Below are positions 46,907 through 55,808 of a DNA stretch of 64,000 nt, piece after piece. Positions within the stretch are counted from its first letter, which is position 1. Each line of letters begins with the position of its first letter. A program made the position numbers and the translations under genes. This stretch comes from Duganella sp. OV510. GTDB lineage: Bacteria; Pseudomonadota; Gammaproteobacteria; Burkholderiales; Burkholderiaceae_D. The notes under the pieces were generated by a model that ran no database searches, was not told where the DNA came from, and worked only from the letters and a program-made list of their open reading frames with translations. Location: assembly GCF_900100205.1 (NCBI RefSeq), contig NZ_FNEQ01000002.1, positions 434,001 through 498,000 on the forward strand. The letters are read 5' to 3'.

Positions 46907-47258
46907 CTTCAATCGCCATCGGGAGCTCTTCAAGCCTAACTTCCTTATCATGGAAATGCATTCGCTTGAGGAGTTCCCGATCGACCAGCAATCGTGTTTC
47001 CTGATCGACCAAAAAAGCAAAGTACGTCGTTGCGCCAAGCTCTGTTTGCAACTGCTCGCGCAATTCTTCCAACCGGCGTGGCATCGCCTTTATGTGATCA
47101 AGGACCTTTACCTCAACCGCAAACCGCTCTCCGTTGCCGACCACCAGAATATCGGCCTCCGCTCCCATTCCCGGCGGAACACCTTTGTAGGTACTGTAGC
47201 CTTTCTTCAATAGCGCCAGCGATACCAGTGAGACCGCAAACTTGTCAGAGATAGTCAT
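46833..47258 (-). CDS. PD-(D/E)XK-like hypothetical protein
   Basis: 141 residues. 'ADILVVGNGERFAVEVKV' places Asp and ExK strands in the order of the PD-(D/E)XK nuclease fold, with helix 'SDKFAVSLVSLALLKKG' before it. Function unrecognised; nuclease-like by motif only. Its ATG overlaps the stop of the upstream gene 47255-47647 by four bases, so they are made together. Unusually, its last 74 bases lie inside rng on the other strand, so its C-terminus (KSRRTVPDGRRF...) is antisense to conserved rng sequence. Confidence 0.65.
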   Translation of the reverse strand: MTISDKFAVSLVSLALLKKGYSTYKGVPPGMGAEADILVVGNGERFAVEVKVLDHIKAMPRRLEELREQLQTELGATTYFAFLVDQETRLLVDRELLKRMHFHDKEVRLEELPMAIEATSKSRRTVPDGRRFPPVAKSSCR

Positions 47259-47647
47259 GTTTTTCTCCCCTTGGTCAGTCTCGACACAAATATTTTCAGG
47301 CCCGACTCGAAATAGTCATTGACCTCTTGACTGCCAACTGGCACTTTGCGCGCCTGCACAAACTTCACTTCTAGAGGGCTGAAGTTAGCACGAATTCCCT
47401 GCCTCTGGCGCGCAACCACTTCCGTCGTTCTTACCTGCAAAAAAAAGAAGGGACCATGTTCCTTTCCAAACTCATCCACCAAGTTGACAATGAAATCAAG
47501 CAACTGAGCTTTATCTCCCAGGTGCCGCGCAGTAAACCGGATTCTGCCGCCCGCCCTGCGATGCAGCAGCCGGGAAACGACATCCTCACCAAAGCGGCCC
47601 ACGTAGTTGGAAGTTTGCACGATAGCTGTCCGGGGAGATTGGAACAA
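47255..47647 (-). CDS. DUF4365-like hypothetical protein
   Basis: 130 residues. The run 'VGRFGEDVVSRLLHRRAGGRI' then 'LDFIVNLVDEFGKEHGPFFFLQVRTTE' resembles the DUF4365 nuclease-like domain (E, D, QxK order), but the usual QVK is QVR, so the catalytic Lys may be lost. The start is uncertain: a TTG at 47647 or a GTG at 47620. Translationally coupled to the next gene. Either a degenerate nuclease or a two-protein accessory (possibly defensive) module. Confidence 0.55.
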   Translation of the reverse strand: MFQSPRTAIVQTSNYVGRFGEDVVSRLLHRRAGGRIRFTARHLGDKAQLLDFIVNLVDEFGKEHGPFFFLQVRTTEVVARQRQGIRANFSPLEVKFVQARKVPVGSQEVNDYFESGLKIFVSRLTKGRKT

Positions 47648-47693
47648 ACAGTATGTTCAACTTCCGTTATCGCGCCTTTGAGCAAGGTCAACG

Positions 47694-47716
47694 TAAAAAA
47701 GCCCGCCGAGGCGGGC
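47694..47716 (-). terminator. Intrinsic terminator of aceA
   Basis: GCCCGC / GCGGGC around the loop CGAG at 47701-47716, followed on the minus strand by a run of six Ts (47695-47700 on the plus strand as As). It lies about 20 bases after the aceA stop. Confidence 0.85.
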
Positions 47717-47736
47717 TTGAGTGGTGGTGAAGCGGA

Positions 47737-49320
47737 TCAGTGGAACTGATTCATGGTGTTGTCCTTGCCGCCGGCCTTCAGGGCAGCTTCGCCGCTGAAG
47801 TAGTCTTTGTGGTCGTCGCCAATGTCGGAGCCGGACATGTTCTGGTGCTTGACGCAGGCGATGCCCTGGCGGATTTCCTTGCGCTGCACACCCGCCACGT
47901 AACCCAGCATGCCCTGGTCGCCGAAGTATTCCTTGGCCAGGTTGTCGGTCGACAGCGCGGCCGTGTGGTAGGTCGGCAGCGTGATCAGGTGATGGAAGAT
48001 GCCGGCTTCGCGCGCCGCGTCGGCCTGGAAGGTGCGGATCTTTTCATCGGCCAGCTTGGCCAGTTCGGTCTCGTCGTACTCCACGCTCATCAGCTGGCCG
48101 CGCTCGTAGGCGGAGACGTCCTTGCCTTCGGCCTTGAAGCCGTCGTACACCTGCTGGCGGAAGTTCAGCGTCCAGTTGAACGATGGGCTGTTGTTATACA
48201 CCAGCTTGGCATTCGGGATGACCTTGCGGATTTCGCTGACCATGCCGCCAATCTGCGCGATGTGCGGTTTTTCGGTTTCGATCCACAGCAGGTCGGCGCC
48301 GTTTTGGAGCGAGGTGATGCAGTCGAGCACGCAACGCGCTTCGCCGGTGCCGGAACGGAACTGGAACAGGTTGCTTGGCAGGCGCTTTGGACGCAGCAGC
48401 TTGCCATCGCGCTTGATGATGACGTCGCCATTGCCCAACGCCTCGGCCGACACTTCGTCGCAATCGAGGAAGGCGTTGTACTGGTCACCCAGGTCGCCCG
48501 GCTGGCTGGTGACGGCGATCTGCTTGGTCAGGCCGGCGCCCAGCGAGTCGGTGCGGGCGACGATGATGCCGTCGTCCACGCCCAGTTCCAGGAAGGCGTA
48601 GCGGATGGCGCGGATCTTGGCCAGGAAGTCTTCGTGCGGCACGGTGACCTTGCCGTCCTGGTGGCCGCATTGCTTTTCATCCGACACCTGATTCTCGATC
48701 TGGATGCAGCAAGCGCCCGCTTCGATGAATTGCTTGGCCAGCAAGTAGGTGGCTTCCGCATTGCCGAAACCGGCGTCGATGTCGGCGATGATCGGCACCA
48801 CGTGGGTGATGTGGTTGTCGATCTTGTCCTGGATGGCGGCCTTGGCGGCGCCTTCAGCCTCGTCCAGCTGGCGGAACAGGCCGCCCAGCTCACGCGCATC
48901 GGCCTGGCGCAGGAAGGTGTACAGCTCCTTGATCAGCGCCGAGACGGCAGTTTTTTCGTGCATCGACTGGTCCGGCAGTGGGCCGAATTCGGAACGCAGC
49001 GCGGCCACCATCCAGCCGGACAGGTACAGGTAGCGGCGGTCAGTGCTGTTGAAATGCTTCTTAATCGAGATCATCTTCTGCTGGCCAATGAAGCCGTGCC
49101 AGCAGCCCAGCGACTGGGTGTACTTGGACGGATCCTTGTCATACGCGGCCATGTCGGCGCGCATGATTTTGGCGGTGTATTTGGCAATGTCCAGGCCGGT
49201 CTTGAACTTGTTCTGCGCGCGCATGCGGGCAGCGGACTCGGGATTGATGGCGTTCCAGGCGGAACCTTGTTGCTCTTTCAAAGCGCCAACTGCCTTGATG
49301 TCGTCTTGGTATTGGGACAT
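47737..49320 (-). CDS. aceA: Isocitrate lyase
   Basis: 527 residues. Catalytic segment 'DEKQCGHQDGKVTVPHEDFLAKIRAI' (KQCGH, the family's KKCGH with a Gln), Mg-binding 'VPIIADIDAGFGNAEATY', 'DLLWIETEKPHIAQI'. Glyoxylate shunt enzyme for growth on acetate or fatty acids, fitting with fbp. About 220 AT-rich bases precede it and probably hold the promoter. Confidence 0.97.
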   Translation of the reverse strand: MSQYQDDIKAVGALKEQQGSAWNAINPESAARMRAQNKFKTGLDIAKYTAKIMRADMAAYDKDPSKYTQSLGCWHGFIGQQKMISIKKHFNSTDRRYLYLSGWMVAALRSEFGPLPDQSMHEKTAVSALIKELYTFLRQADARELGGLFRQLDEAEGAAKAAIQDKIDNHITHVVPIIADIDAGFGNAEATYLLAKQFIEAGACCIQIENQVSDEKQCGHQDGKVTVPHEDFLAKIRAIRYAFLELGVDDGIIVARTDSLGAGLTKQIAVTSQPGDLGDQYNAFLDCDEVSAEALGNGDVIIKRDGKLLRPKRLPSNLFQFRSGTGEARCVLDCITSLQNGADLLWIETEKPHIAQIGGMVSEIRKVIPNAKLVYNNSPSFNWTLNFRQQVYDGFKAEGKDVSAYERGQLMSVEYDETELAKLADEKIRTFQADAAREAGIFHHLITLPTYHTAALSTDNLAKEYFGDQGMLGYVAGVQRKEIRQGIACVKHQNMSGSDIGDDHKDYFSGEAALKAGGKDNTMNQFH

Positions 49321-49544
49321 TTTTATCTCCTAAAGAAAAACACGAATAAGCAAAACCGCATGACTAAATAGTAGGACATTCTGATGCGTTGCACCAAGTC
49401 TTATATAAGACATATAACTTAAATTTATTCGTTATTTTTCAATAGGATAGAGATCATTTTTCTTGATATGAAACGTCTTTTCAAAAAATGAGAAAAATCA
49501 TGCGGCAGTCCGTCATGCCGCATATCACAATGTGGAAGGCTTTT

Positions 49545-50393
49545 TCAGCCTTTGATGCCATTCAGTTTTTCCAGCGCTGTCGGCGGCAGCACCAGCGTGG
49601 CGGCGGCAACGTTCTGGCGCAGGTGGGCCAGCGACGAGGTGCCAGGGATCAGCAGGATATTCGGCGAGCGTTGCAATAGCCATGCCAGCGCCACCTGCAT
49701 CGGCGTCGCCTCCAGACTGGCCGCCACCTCCTCCAGCTGCGACGATTGCAGCGGCGAGAAACCACCTAGCGGGAAGAAAGGCACATAAGCGACGCCGTCG
49801 CGCGCGAGTTCATCGATCAGCGCATCGTCATGCCGGTGCGCCAGGTTGTACTGGTTCTGCACGCAGACGATGGGAGCAATCGTGCGCGCCTGCCGCACCT
49901 GCTGCGCGGTCGCGTTGCTCAGGCCGATGTGGCGTATCAGGCCCTGCTGTTGCAGCTGCGCCAGCGCAGTAATGTGCGCTTCGATATCGCCTTCCGCCGG
50001 GCCCATGACGTCGAACATCAGCCGCATGTTGACCACGTCCAGCACGTCCAGGCCAAGGTTGCGCAGGTTGTCATGCACCGCCTTCTCCAGTTCCGCCGGC
50101 GATTGCGCCGGCAGCCAGGAGGCATCGGCGCCGCGCGTGGCGCCAACCTTGGTGACGATGGTGAGGTCGTCCGCATACGGATGCAGCGCCTCCCGGATCA
50201 ACTGGTTGGTCACGTGCGGGCCGTAGAAGTCGCTGGTATCGATGTGATTGATGCCCAGTGCCGCCAGTTCGCGCAGCACGGCCAACGCCTGTTCACGATC
50301 CTTTGGCGGGCCGAAGACGTGCGGGCCGGCCAGTTGCATGGCGCCGTAGCCCATGCGGTTAACAGTCAGGTCGCCGAGTTGGAAGGTGTTCAT
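49545..50393 (-). CDS. Aldo/keto reductase
   Basis: 282 residues, TIM-barrel AKR: 'YGAMQLAGPHVFGPPKDREQAL', Asp/Tyr in 'NHIDTSDFYGPHVTNQL', 'IVTKVGATRG', 'LRNLGLDVLDVVNMRLM', 'RHIGLSNATAQQV', 'NQYNLAHRHDDAL'. Reduces carbonyls with NADPH; substrate unknown. ATG at 50393 follows AAGGAGAACACC. Divergent from a LysR regulator 101 bases away, its likely controller. Confidence 0.92.
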   Translation of the reverse strand: MNTFQLGDLTVNRMGYGAMQLAGPHVFGPPKDREQALAVLRELAALGINHIDTSDFYGPHVTNQLIREALHPYADDLTIVTKVGATRGADASWLPAQSPAELEKAVHDNLRNLGLDVLDVVNMRLMFDVMGPAEGDIEAHITALAQLQQQGLIRHIGLSNATAQQVRQARTIAPIVCVQNQYNLAHRHDDALIDELARDGVAYVPFFPLGGFSPLQSSQLEEVAASLEATPMQVALAWLLQRSPNILLIPGTSSLAHLRQNVAAATLVLPPTALEKLNGIKG

Positions 50394-50494
50394 GGTGTTC
50401 TCCTTGTGGTTGATGAACACAGTCTAGGCGCAAGAACACTGTGCGACAATACAGCACAATCACACAGCTTGTGCGGAATTCAGGACAATCAAAT

Positions 50495-51394
50495 ATGAAC
50501 AACCTGCAGGATATCGGCGCCTTCGTGGCAGTGGCGCGGCATGGCGGCTTTCGCGAAGCCGCGCGGCAAAGCGGCAGCAGTCCATCGCAACTCAGCGAGG
50601 CGGTGCGGCGGCTGGAGGCGGAGCTCGGCGTGCGCCTGCTGAACCGCACCACCCGCAGCGTAGCAGCCACCGATGCCGGCCAGCGCCTGCTGGAACAACT
50701 GGAGCCGGCGCTGGGCGCGGTCGAATCGGCACTGGATGTGGTTAATGGCTTTCGCGATCGCCCGGTGGGACGGCTGCGGCTGAACGTGCCCTTGAGCGCG
50801 GCCAAGCTGATCCTTCCGCGCATCCTGCCACCGTTCATGGCGGCCTATCCCGACATTGTGGTCGAGGTGACAGTGGAAGACAGCTTTGTCGACCTGCTAC
50901 GCTCCGGCTGCGACGCCGGTATCCGCTATGAGGAACGCATGGAGCAGGACATGGTGGCGATCCCGATCGGGCCGAAGCGCCAGCGCTTCGGCCTGGCGGC
51001 ATCGCCGTCCTATCTGGAACAGCATGGCCGGCCAAAGAAGCCGCAGGACCTGCTGCAACACATCTGTCTGCGCGGCCGTTTCAGCAGCGGCTTCATGCCG
51101 GCCTGGGAATTTGAGCACAAGGGCCGCAAGGTGGTGATCGAGCCGAACGGGCCGCTGATCGTCAGCCTTGGCGGCGGCGCCGAGCTCGCGGTCGATGCGG
51201 CGCTGGCCGGCAGCGGCCTGGTCTACCTGTTCGAAGACTGGCTGGCGCCGCACTTCGCACGCGGCGACCTGGAGCCGGTGCTGGAGCGCTGGTGGCCCTC
51301 ATTCAGCGGCCCGTCGCTGTACTATCCGGGCCGCCGCTACCTGCCGGCGCCGCTGCGCGCCTTTGTCGACTTCATCCAGGCCGCACGCTGGTGA
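50495..51394 (+). CDS. LysR family transcriptional regulator
   Basis: 299 residues. HTH 'IGAFVAVARHGGFREAARQSGSSPSQLSEAVRRLEAELGVRLLNR', effector domain from about 90. The pattern is of the DhcR/CrgA-like subgroup often found divergent from oxidoreductases. Start at 50495 preceded by CAGGA. Divergent from the aldo/keto reductase gene. Confidence 0.92.
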   Translation: MNNLQDIGAFVAVARHGGFREAARQSGSSPSQLSEAVRRLEAELGVRLLNRTTRSVAATDAGQRLLEQLEPALGAVESALDVVNGFRDRPVGRLRLNVPLSAAKLILPRILPPFMAAYPDIVVEVTVEDSFVDLLRSGCDAGIRYEERMEQDMVAIPIGPKRQRFGLAASPSYLEQHGRPKKPQDLLQHICLRGRFSSGFMPAWEFEHKGRKVVIEPNGPLIVSLGGGAELAVDAALAGSGLVYLFEDWLAPHFARGDLEPVLERWWPSFSGPSLYYPGRRYLPAPLRAFVDFIQAARW

Positions 51395-52129
51395 TTACTG
51401 GTTGACCTTGCCCGGCAGCGTCAGCTTGCCGGAGGCGACCTTGAACACATCCACCACGCACAGCAGTGGGCTGTGCACGCTGGCGTTGACGCGCAGCGCC
51501 GAGGTCACGCCGTCGAAGCCGGCGGCGTTGACCACGCCGATGTCATCGAACGGCACTTTGACTTCCACCGTTTCGCCCTTGAATACCGGCGTGTAGCCGG
51601 GGCTGTCAATCAGCAGCGGCAGGCCGGGCCAGGTGCGCGGCAGCTTGGGCTTGGCGCCTGCTGGAATGTCCACCACTTTCAGTGCGCCGGGCCCGCAGGC
51701 CTCGTCCGGTTTCAGCACCACCCAGTGCGAGTGCCACAGGTCGCCGTCGTTGGCCAGGTTGCCATCGCCGTTTTCATCGTACAGCGGCGTATCGTCGAAG
51801 TCAGGGTGCGAGGTCACGGCAAACGCCAGGATGCCGGCGCCCTGCTCGAAGCCCACCACCGACGGGTCCATCGTGGTCGGCCAAACATACGAGAACACAT
51901 TGCTACCGGCCAGCTTGCCGACCTTGGAAGGCTTCGAGGCGCCTGCCTTGCCGGACACCGCCATGTGGAACACCGCCAGATTCCCCTCGGTGGTGATCTT
52001 GGTGTGGACGATGTCGAACGGCGCCTTGACCGCTTTGACCGGCGCGCTGGCGATGCCGCCCTTGTGACCGTCGTGGGCGTGCGCCGCCAGGGCGGTGAGG
52101 CTGAAAATGACTGCTGCGAGTGCTTTCAT
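51395..52129 (-). CDS. Secreted hypothetical protein with Ca-loop-like motif
   Basis: 244 residues. Signal peptide MKALAAVIFSLTALAAHA, then His-rich DGHKGG, 'VFHMAVSGKAGASKPS', and 'LYDENGDGNLANDGDLWHSHW', whose DENGDGN loop resembles a calcium-binding loop. I do not recognise the family. ATG at 52129 follows GGAGATAG. It is divergent from another secreted protein gene (52296). Confidence 0.7.
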   Translation of the reverse strand: MKALAAVIFSLTALAAHAHDGHKGGIASAPVKAVKAPFDIVHTKITTEGNLAVFHMAVSGKAGASKPSKVGKLAGSNVFSYVWPTTMDPSVVGFEQGAGILAFAVTSHPDFDDTPLYDENGDGNLANDGDLWHSHWVVLKPDEACGPGALKVVDIPAGAKPKLPRTWPGLPLLIDSPGYTPVFKGETVEVKVPFDDIGVVNAAGFDGVTSALRVNASVHSPLLCVVDVFKVASGKLTLPGKVNQ

Positions 52130-52152
52130 GACTATCTCCAATTAAGTAGGAT

Positions 52153-52220
52153 TCCTAAATATATACTGCCGAGACCGCAGAATAGCAGCTTTTCGCAAAT
52201 AGTCAAGAGTCCTAAATATA
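52153..52220. repeat. Direct repeat TCCTAAATATA in the divergent intergenic region
   Basis: TCCTAAATATA occurs at 52153-52163 and again at 52210-52220 (57 bp apart), in the region between two divergent secreted-protein genes; the first is part of a TAGG-ATT-CCTA palindrome. It may be a regulator site serving both genes. Confidence 0.4.
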
Positions 52221-52295
52221 AATGCTGCACTGCCGCTAGCACTCTTTCAATGTTGGCTATATATTCAATGAACAATTCACAATAAAGGAGACAGC

Positions 52296-52985
52296 ATGAC
52301 TTTCAAACGTTCGTTTGCAGTGCTCTGTTTCATCCTGCCCTGCGCACTCGCGCAGGCGGGCAACCATGAATCGGTGTCGGCTCCGGCGCCAGCGGTGGGT
52401 GATTCATGGACCTATCAATATACCGATGTGTGGAAAGGCGCCAAGGGCAACATCAACCGGATGGAAGTCGCTTCCATCGATGAAGCCGGCGTGCATGTGG
52501 CGATCAAGCGCGCCGCCAGCGGTTCGCTGATCAGCACCCAGCTGTTCAGTCCCGAGATGAATCCGATCGACCGTGGCGGCATGCACTTCGCACCGTCGTT
52601 TGCGCGCTACGCTTTCCCGCTCACGCCGGGCAAGGAATGGCATAGCGAGGTAGTCGGTGACAACAGCAAGGCCGGCAAGCAATGGCGTTACCAGATCAAG
52701 GGCAAGGTGATGGATTGGGAAAAAGTGCGCGTGCCGGCGGGCGAGTTCGAGGCGCTGAAAATTGTGGTTAACGCCGATTACGGCGCCGCCGACAGCGGCA
52801 CGCCAGGTGGCCATCTGACCGAAACCGTCTGGTTCGTACCGGCGCTCAATCACTACGTCAAGCTGGAGTACCAGGACAGCGACGCCCAGGGCCGCCTCTA
52901 CAGCCGCGACAGCTGGGAACTGACCGCCTACACCCACAAGTCAGCACCACCACTGGCAGCCGTCCGCCTTGGCGCCAGCCGCTGA
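52296..52985 (+). CDS. Secreted hypothetical protein
   Basis: 229 residues. Signal peptide MTFKRSFAVLCFILPCALAQAG, then a beta-rich domain ('GDSWTYQYTDVWKGAKGNI', 'FPLTPGKEWHSEVVGD', 'VRVPAGEFEALKIVVNADY', 'HLTETVWFVPALNHYVKLEYQ') similar in style to DUF3108-like periplasmic proteins. No enzyme motifs. AAAGGAGACAGC precedes the ATG. Adjacent stop to stop with tadG. Confidence 0.75.
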   Translation: MTFKRSFAVLCFILPCALAQAGNHESVSAPAPAVGDSWTYQYTDVWKGAKGNINRMEVASIDEAGVHVAIKRAASGSLISTQLFSPEMNPIDRGGMHFAPSFARYAFPLTPGKEWHSEVVGDNSKAGKQWRYQIKGKVMDWEKVRVPAGEFEALKIVVNADYGAADSGTPGGHLTETVWFVPALNHYVKLEYQDSDAQGRLYSRDSWELTAYTHKSAPPLAAVRLGASR

Positions 52986-54344
52986 TTATTTGGAGATGCG
53001 CAGGATGGCCGACGCCAGCTTGGAAAAGCAGGGCGTCAGGTCGGATTGTGTGGCGGCGAAGCAGTACACGCCCACCGGCTTGGCCGCGTTGTAGCAGCGC
53101 GCCGGTGCATCCACCGAGTTGGCCATGCACTTCAGCGTGTCCTCGCCCTTCTCGCCATCGTAGCCGGTGGCGGCTTTCAGGCTGGAGCCCAGTCCCAGCG
53201 TGAAAATATAAATCCCTTCGTCGCGCGATTTCGACGCCATCGCTTCCACCAGGTTGCGCGCGGCGCGGTTGACGTTCTGGTAGTTCAGCGTGTTGGTCAC
53301 CACGCGTGGCGAGTTGGTGACAAGGGGGAATTCGCGCTGCAGCGGATCGTTGGCGAACAGGTAGCCGCCTTTGTTGTGAGCGTTGTACCAGTCCGGCAAC
53401 GACGCCACCTTGCTTGGCAGGTCGGACGGTGTGCAATTGCCGCCAATATCGTCGTATTGTTCGCCCAGCTTGTACAAGCCGGCCGGGGCGCCGGAGCCAT
53501 CGTCGTCCGTGTAGACCACGCCCGGCGTCTGGCAGGACGTCGCCGGACTTTTCCAGTTCAGATAGGCGCCGATCGAGTTCGGCGTGCCATCCGAGAAAAA
53601 CACGATCACGCGCAGGTTGGAACGGTTCAGGTTGGCCGTCGGCACGTCATTGATCTCCGAGCGCGCCCAGTACATCCCTTCAGCCGACGCGGTCGCGCCA
53701 CTGAACTGGTAGGCCTTGATGTGGTTGGTCATGCTGGTGCGGTCAAAACCGCGCGCGGTGCGCTGGATCGGATCGTCAACGATGCCGCCAAAGGCAAAGC
53801 GCACCAGGCCCACGCGGTCGCGCGTGACATTGAATTGGTTGAGGAAAGTGATGGCAGAACTGCGCACGTTGGTAGCCGAGCCTGCCAGCGAGCCGGAGGT
53901 ATCCAGGACCAGTATCATGTCCAGATCCTTGCGCTTGGTTTCAGTCAGCACCGATGGCGACAACACGCCCGACGAGAAACCGCCAAACAGCGCGGTCGGC
54001 AACGTGGCCGAGGCGCTGACCGTGATCGTCACCTCGCTGCCGCTGAAGGACACGCCAACATCGTTCAGCGTGGCACTGGACATCATGTAGTTGGCCGGGA
54101 AATTAGCGTTGAAGAAACGCCGCGCGGCGGCCTTGGCGTTGGCAGTCTGCTCGGTCTGGTTGTTGCCGTTGCTGATGGCACGCGCGGCGGCCAGGCCGGC
54201 GGCGTCGGTGGCGGCGTTCAGCTTGGAACGGACCAGGTAGCTAAGCCCGGCGCTGAAGGCCAGGCCCACCACCGCCAGCAAGGTCACCAGCGATATCACC
54301 ACCATCACCAGAATGCCGCCATCTTGTTTTCGGTAATTGCGCAT
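52986..54344 (-). CDS. TadG-type pilus assembly protein with VWA domain
   Basis: 452 residues. The N-terminal Tad segment 'ILVMVVISLVTLLAVVGLAFSAGLSYLVRSKLNAATDAAGLAAARAIS' (membrane anchor 10-30, quoted as LVRSKLNAATDAAGLAA) leads into a von Willebrand A domain with MIDAS 'LVLDTSGSLAGS'. It takes part in Flp pilus assembly or adhesion at the cell surface. Last gene of a three-gene minus-strand set (TadE, TadE/F, TadG). Confidence 0.88.
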   Translation of the reverse strand: MRNYRKQDGGILVMVVISLVTLLAVVGLAFSAGLSYLVRSKLNAATDAAGLAAARAISNGNNQTEQTANAKAAARRFFNANFPANYMMSSATLNDVGVSFSGSEVTITVSASATLPTALFGGFSSGVLSPSVLTETKRKDLDMILVLDTSGSLAGSATNVRSSAITFLNQFNVTRDRVGLVRFAFGGIVDDPIQRTARGFDRTSMTNHIKAYQFSGATASAEGMYWARSEINDVPTANLNRSNLRVIVFFSDGTPNSIGAYLNWKSPATSCQTPGVVYTDDDGSGAPAGLYKLGEQYDDIGGNCTPSDLPSKVASLPDWYNAHNKGGYLFANDPLQREFPLVTNSPRVVTNTLNYQNVNRAARNLVEAMASKSRDEGIYIFTLGLGSSLKAATGYDGEKGEDTLKCMANSVDAPARCYNAAKPVGVYCFAATQSDLTPCFSKLASAILRISK

Positions 54345-54345
54345 G

Positions 54346-54972
54346 TCAGAACACCGTCATCGAATAGAAGTCGCTCGCCAGCGTCGGCGTGCTGAAGCTG
54401 CCAAAGCTGAAGGTCTGGAACAGCATATTGAATTTGTAGTAGGCCTCGACCACATAGATCACCTCGCCATCCAGCAACTGGCCGCTCATCATCGACACCA
54501 CCGGCGCCGTGCTGCCAGTCGGCACCAGGCAGGTGCCGGCCGTGCCGCTGGCCCAGTTGCTGCATGTCCAGACCTTGCTGAGCGGCGCATAGCCGCTGGC
54601 GCGGTAGCCGCGATTGTTGCTGGGATCGTCCCAGCGGTACTGCTCCAGCACGATGCTGCGCGTGGTGCCGCCGCTGGTCGAGCCCATGATGCGGGTGACA
54701 TAAATCATGCCCAGCTTGTTCATGTCGAGCGGTGGCGCCGACGCTGCTACCTGGCCGATGATGGTCTGGGCGTTTTCCGACAGTTGCAGCTTGCCGCGCG
54801 ACGACAGGTTGGCGGCCTCACGGCTCAGGTTAACCAGGATCATCTGCGCCTGCAACGCGCGCGCCACATCCACCAGGCCGATCATCAGCACCAGCAGCAC
54901 CGGCAGCAGCAGCGCGAACTCCACCGCCGCCAGGCCACGGCCACGGCTTCGTCGGCTAGGCAGCGGCCTCAT
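54346..54972 (-). CDS. TadE/TadF-like minor pilin
   Basis: 208 residues. 'RGRGLAAVEFALLLPVLLVLMIGLVDVARALQAQ' holds the type IVb prepilin-like site (GLAAVEFALL, cut before or after the Gly) and the membrane helix; the rest is the extracytoplasmic domain. ATG at 54972 overlaps the stop of the upstream TadE gene (ATGA), so coupling is tight. Pseudopilin of the Tad machine. Confidence 0.87.
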   Translation of the reverse strand: MRPLPSRRSRGRGLAAVEFALLLPVLLVLMIGLVDVARALQAQMILVNLSREAANLSSRGKLQLSENAQTIIGQVAASAPPLDMNKLGMIYVTRIMGSTSGGTTRSIVLEQYRWDDPSNNRGYRASGYAPLSKVWTCSNWASGTAGTCLVPTGSTAPVVSMMSGQLLDGEVIYVVEAYYKFNMLFQTFSFGSFSTPTLASDFYSMTVF

Positions 54973-55430
54973 TGCCCGCTCCCGGCATCGTTCTGCATGG
55001 TGGCGGCGACGGCGAACTTGTATTCGCCATTGGGGAACACGGCAGCGACGATGGGCGTGGCCAGCTTCCACGTGCAGTCCAGCCGCAGCACGATGATGTC
55101 GCCCGGCGCGCCCAGCAGCGTGCTGGCGTTGCCGGACGACGACACCGTGCCGTTGACCGAAAATTTCGGGCATACCGAATCCAGGTAGCCGGCGGAATTG
55201 GTGCGGATGACATTCATCACCGAGGTCAGTTGCGAGCTGTTGGGATCGGTGCGGCCGGTGATGGCGTAGCGCGCGCCTTCGCGCACCGCATACTGCATGG
55301 TCAATGTGGTGAAAAACACCAGGCTGAATTCGATCACGCCAATCAGCAGCAGAAACGCCACCGGGGCGATGATGGCCATCTCGACGACGGCCGAGCCGCG
55401 CTGGCGGCGCAGGAAGGCGGGCACTCTCAT
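54969..55430 (-). CDS. TadE family pseudopilin
   Basis: 153 residues. 'QRGSAVVEMAIIAPVAFLLLIGVIEFSLVFFTTLTMQYAVREGARY' (quoted as GSAVVEMAIIAP) is the TadE prepilin helix, followed by 'GARYAITGRTDPNSSQL' and a small external domain. First gene of the TadE-TadE/F-TadG set. Confidence 0.88.
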   Translation of the reverse strand: MRVPAFLRRQRGSAVVEMAIIAPVAFLLLIGVIEFSLVFFTTLTMQYAVREGARYAITGRTDPNSSQLTSVMNVIRTNSAGYLDSVCPKFSVNGTVSSSGNASTLLGAPGDIIVLRLDCTWKLATPIVAAVFPNGEYKFAVAATMQNDAGSGQ

Positions 55431-55808
55431 GGTGTTGCGTCCGTGGTACGGTGAAGTTGCGAAAACAGGCGGAAGCGCAGATGGCGCGGCGCTGTTGACT
55501 GGCTGGCCGGCAGAGGGAGTGCCGGTCGCAGCGCCACAGGAATGAGGTGACGATAATACATTGTAGTCCGATTCATTCTCTTTCGCCTGGTTATTTAATG
55601 TTCTGAAAAAGCATCAAAAACGCGGCGCCTGCTGGCGTGCTTCGACGTCGCAGGCGTGAATCATGGTTGCAGCGTATCACGCTCCGGCTAGACATTGCAG
55701 CAATGACTGCGTAGACTCGATTGCGTTAGCAACAACTATCGAATCGCAATTTCGTTTAGTTTTATTGCATGCCGAAAGCCGCCGGCACGGGCGGCCAGGA
55801 GACACCGC
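55431..55808. other. Divergent intergenic region between TadE and the sensor kinase
   Basis: 378 bases that must hold promoters for the two divergent units. A TAGACT hexamer at 55712-55717 resembles the flp -10 but the dyad is not in front of it at 28 bp. No other repeat, RNA or gene seen. Confidence 0.35.

Noticed and set aside
55712..55717. TAGACT as a sixth flp-type promoter before the sensor kinase
   Set aside because: The dyad is not present 28 bp upstream, so the match is not better than chance.
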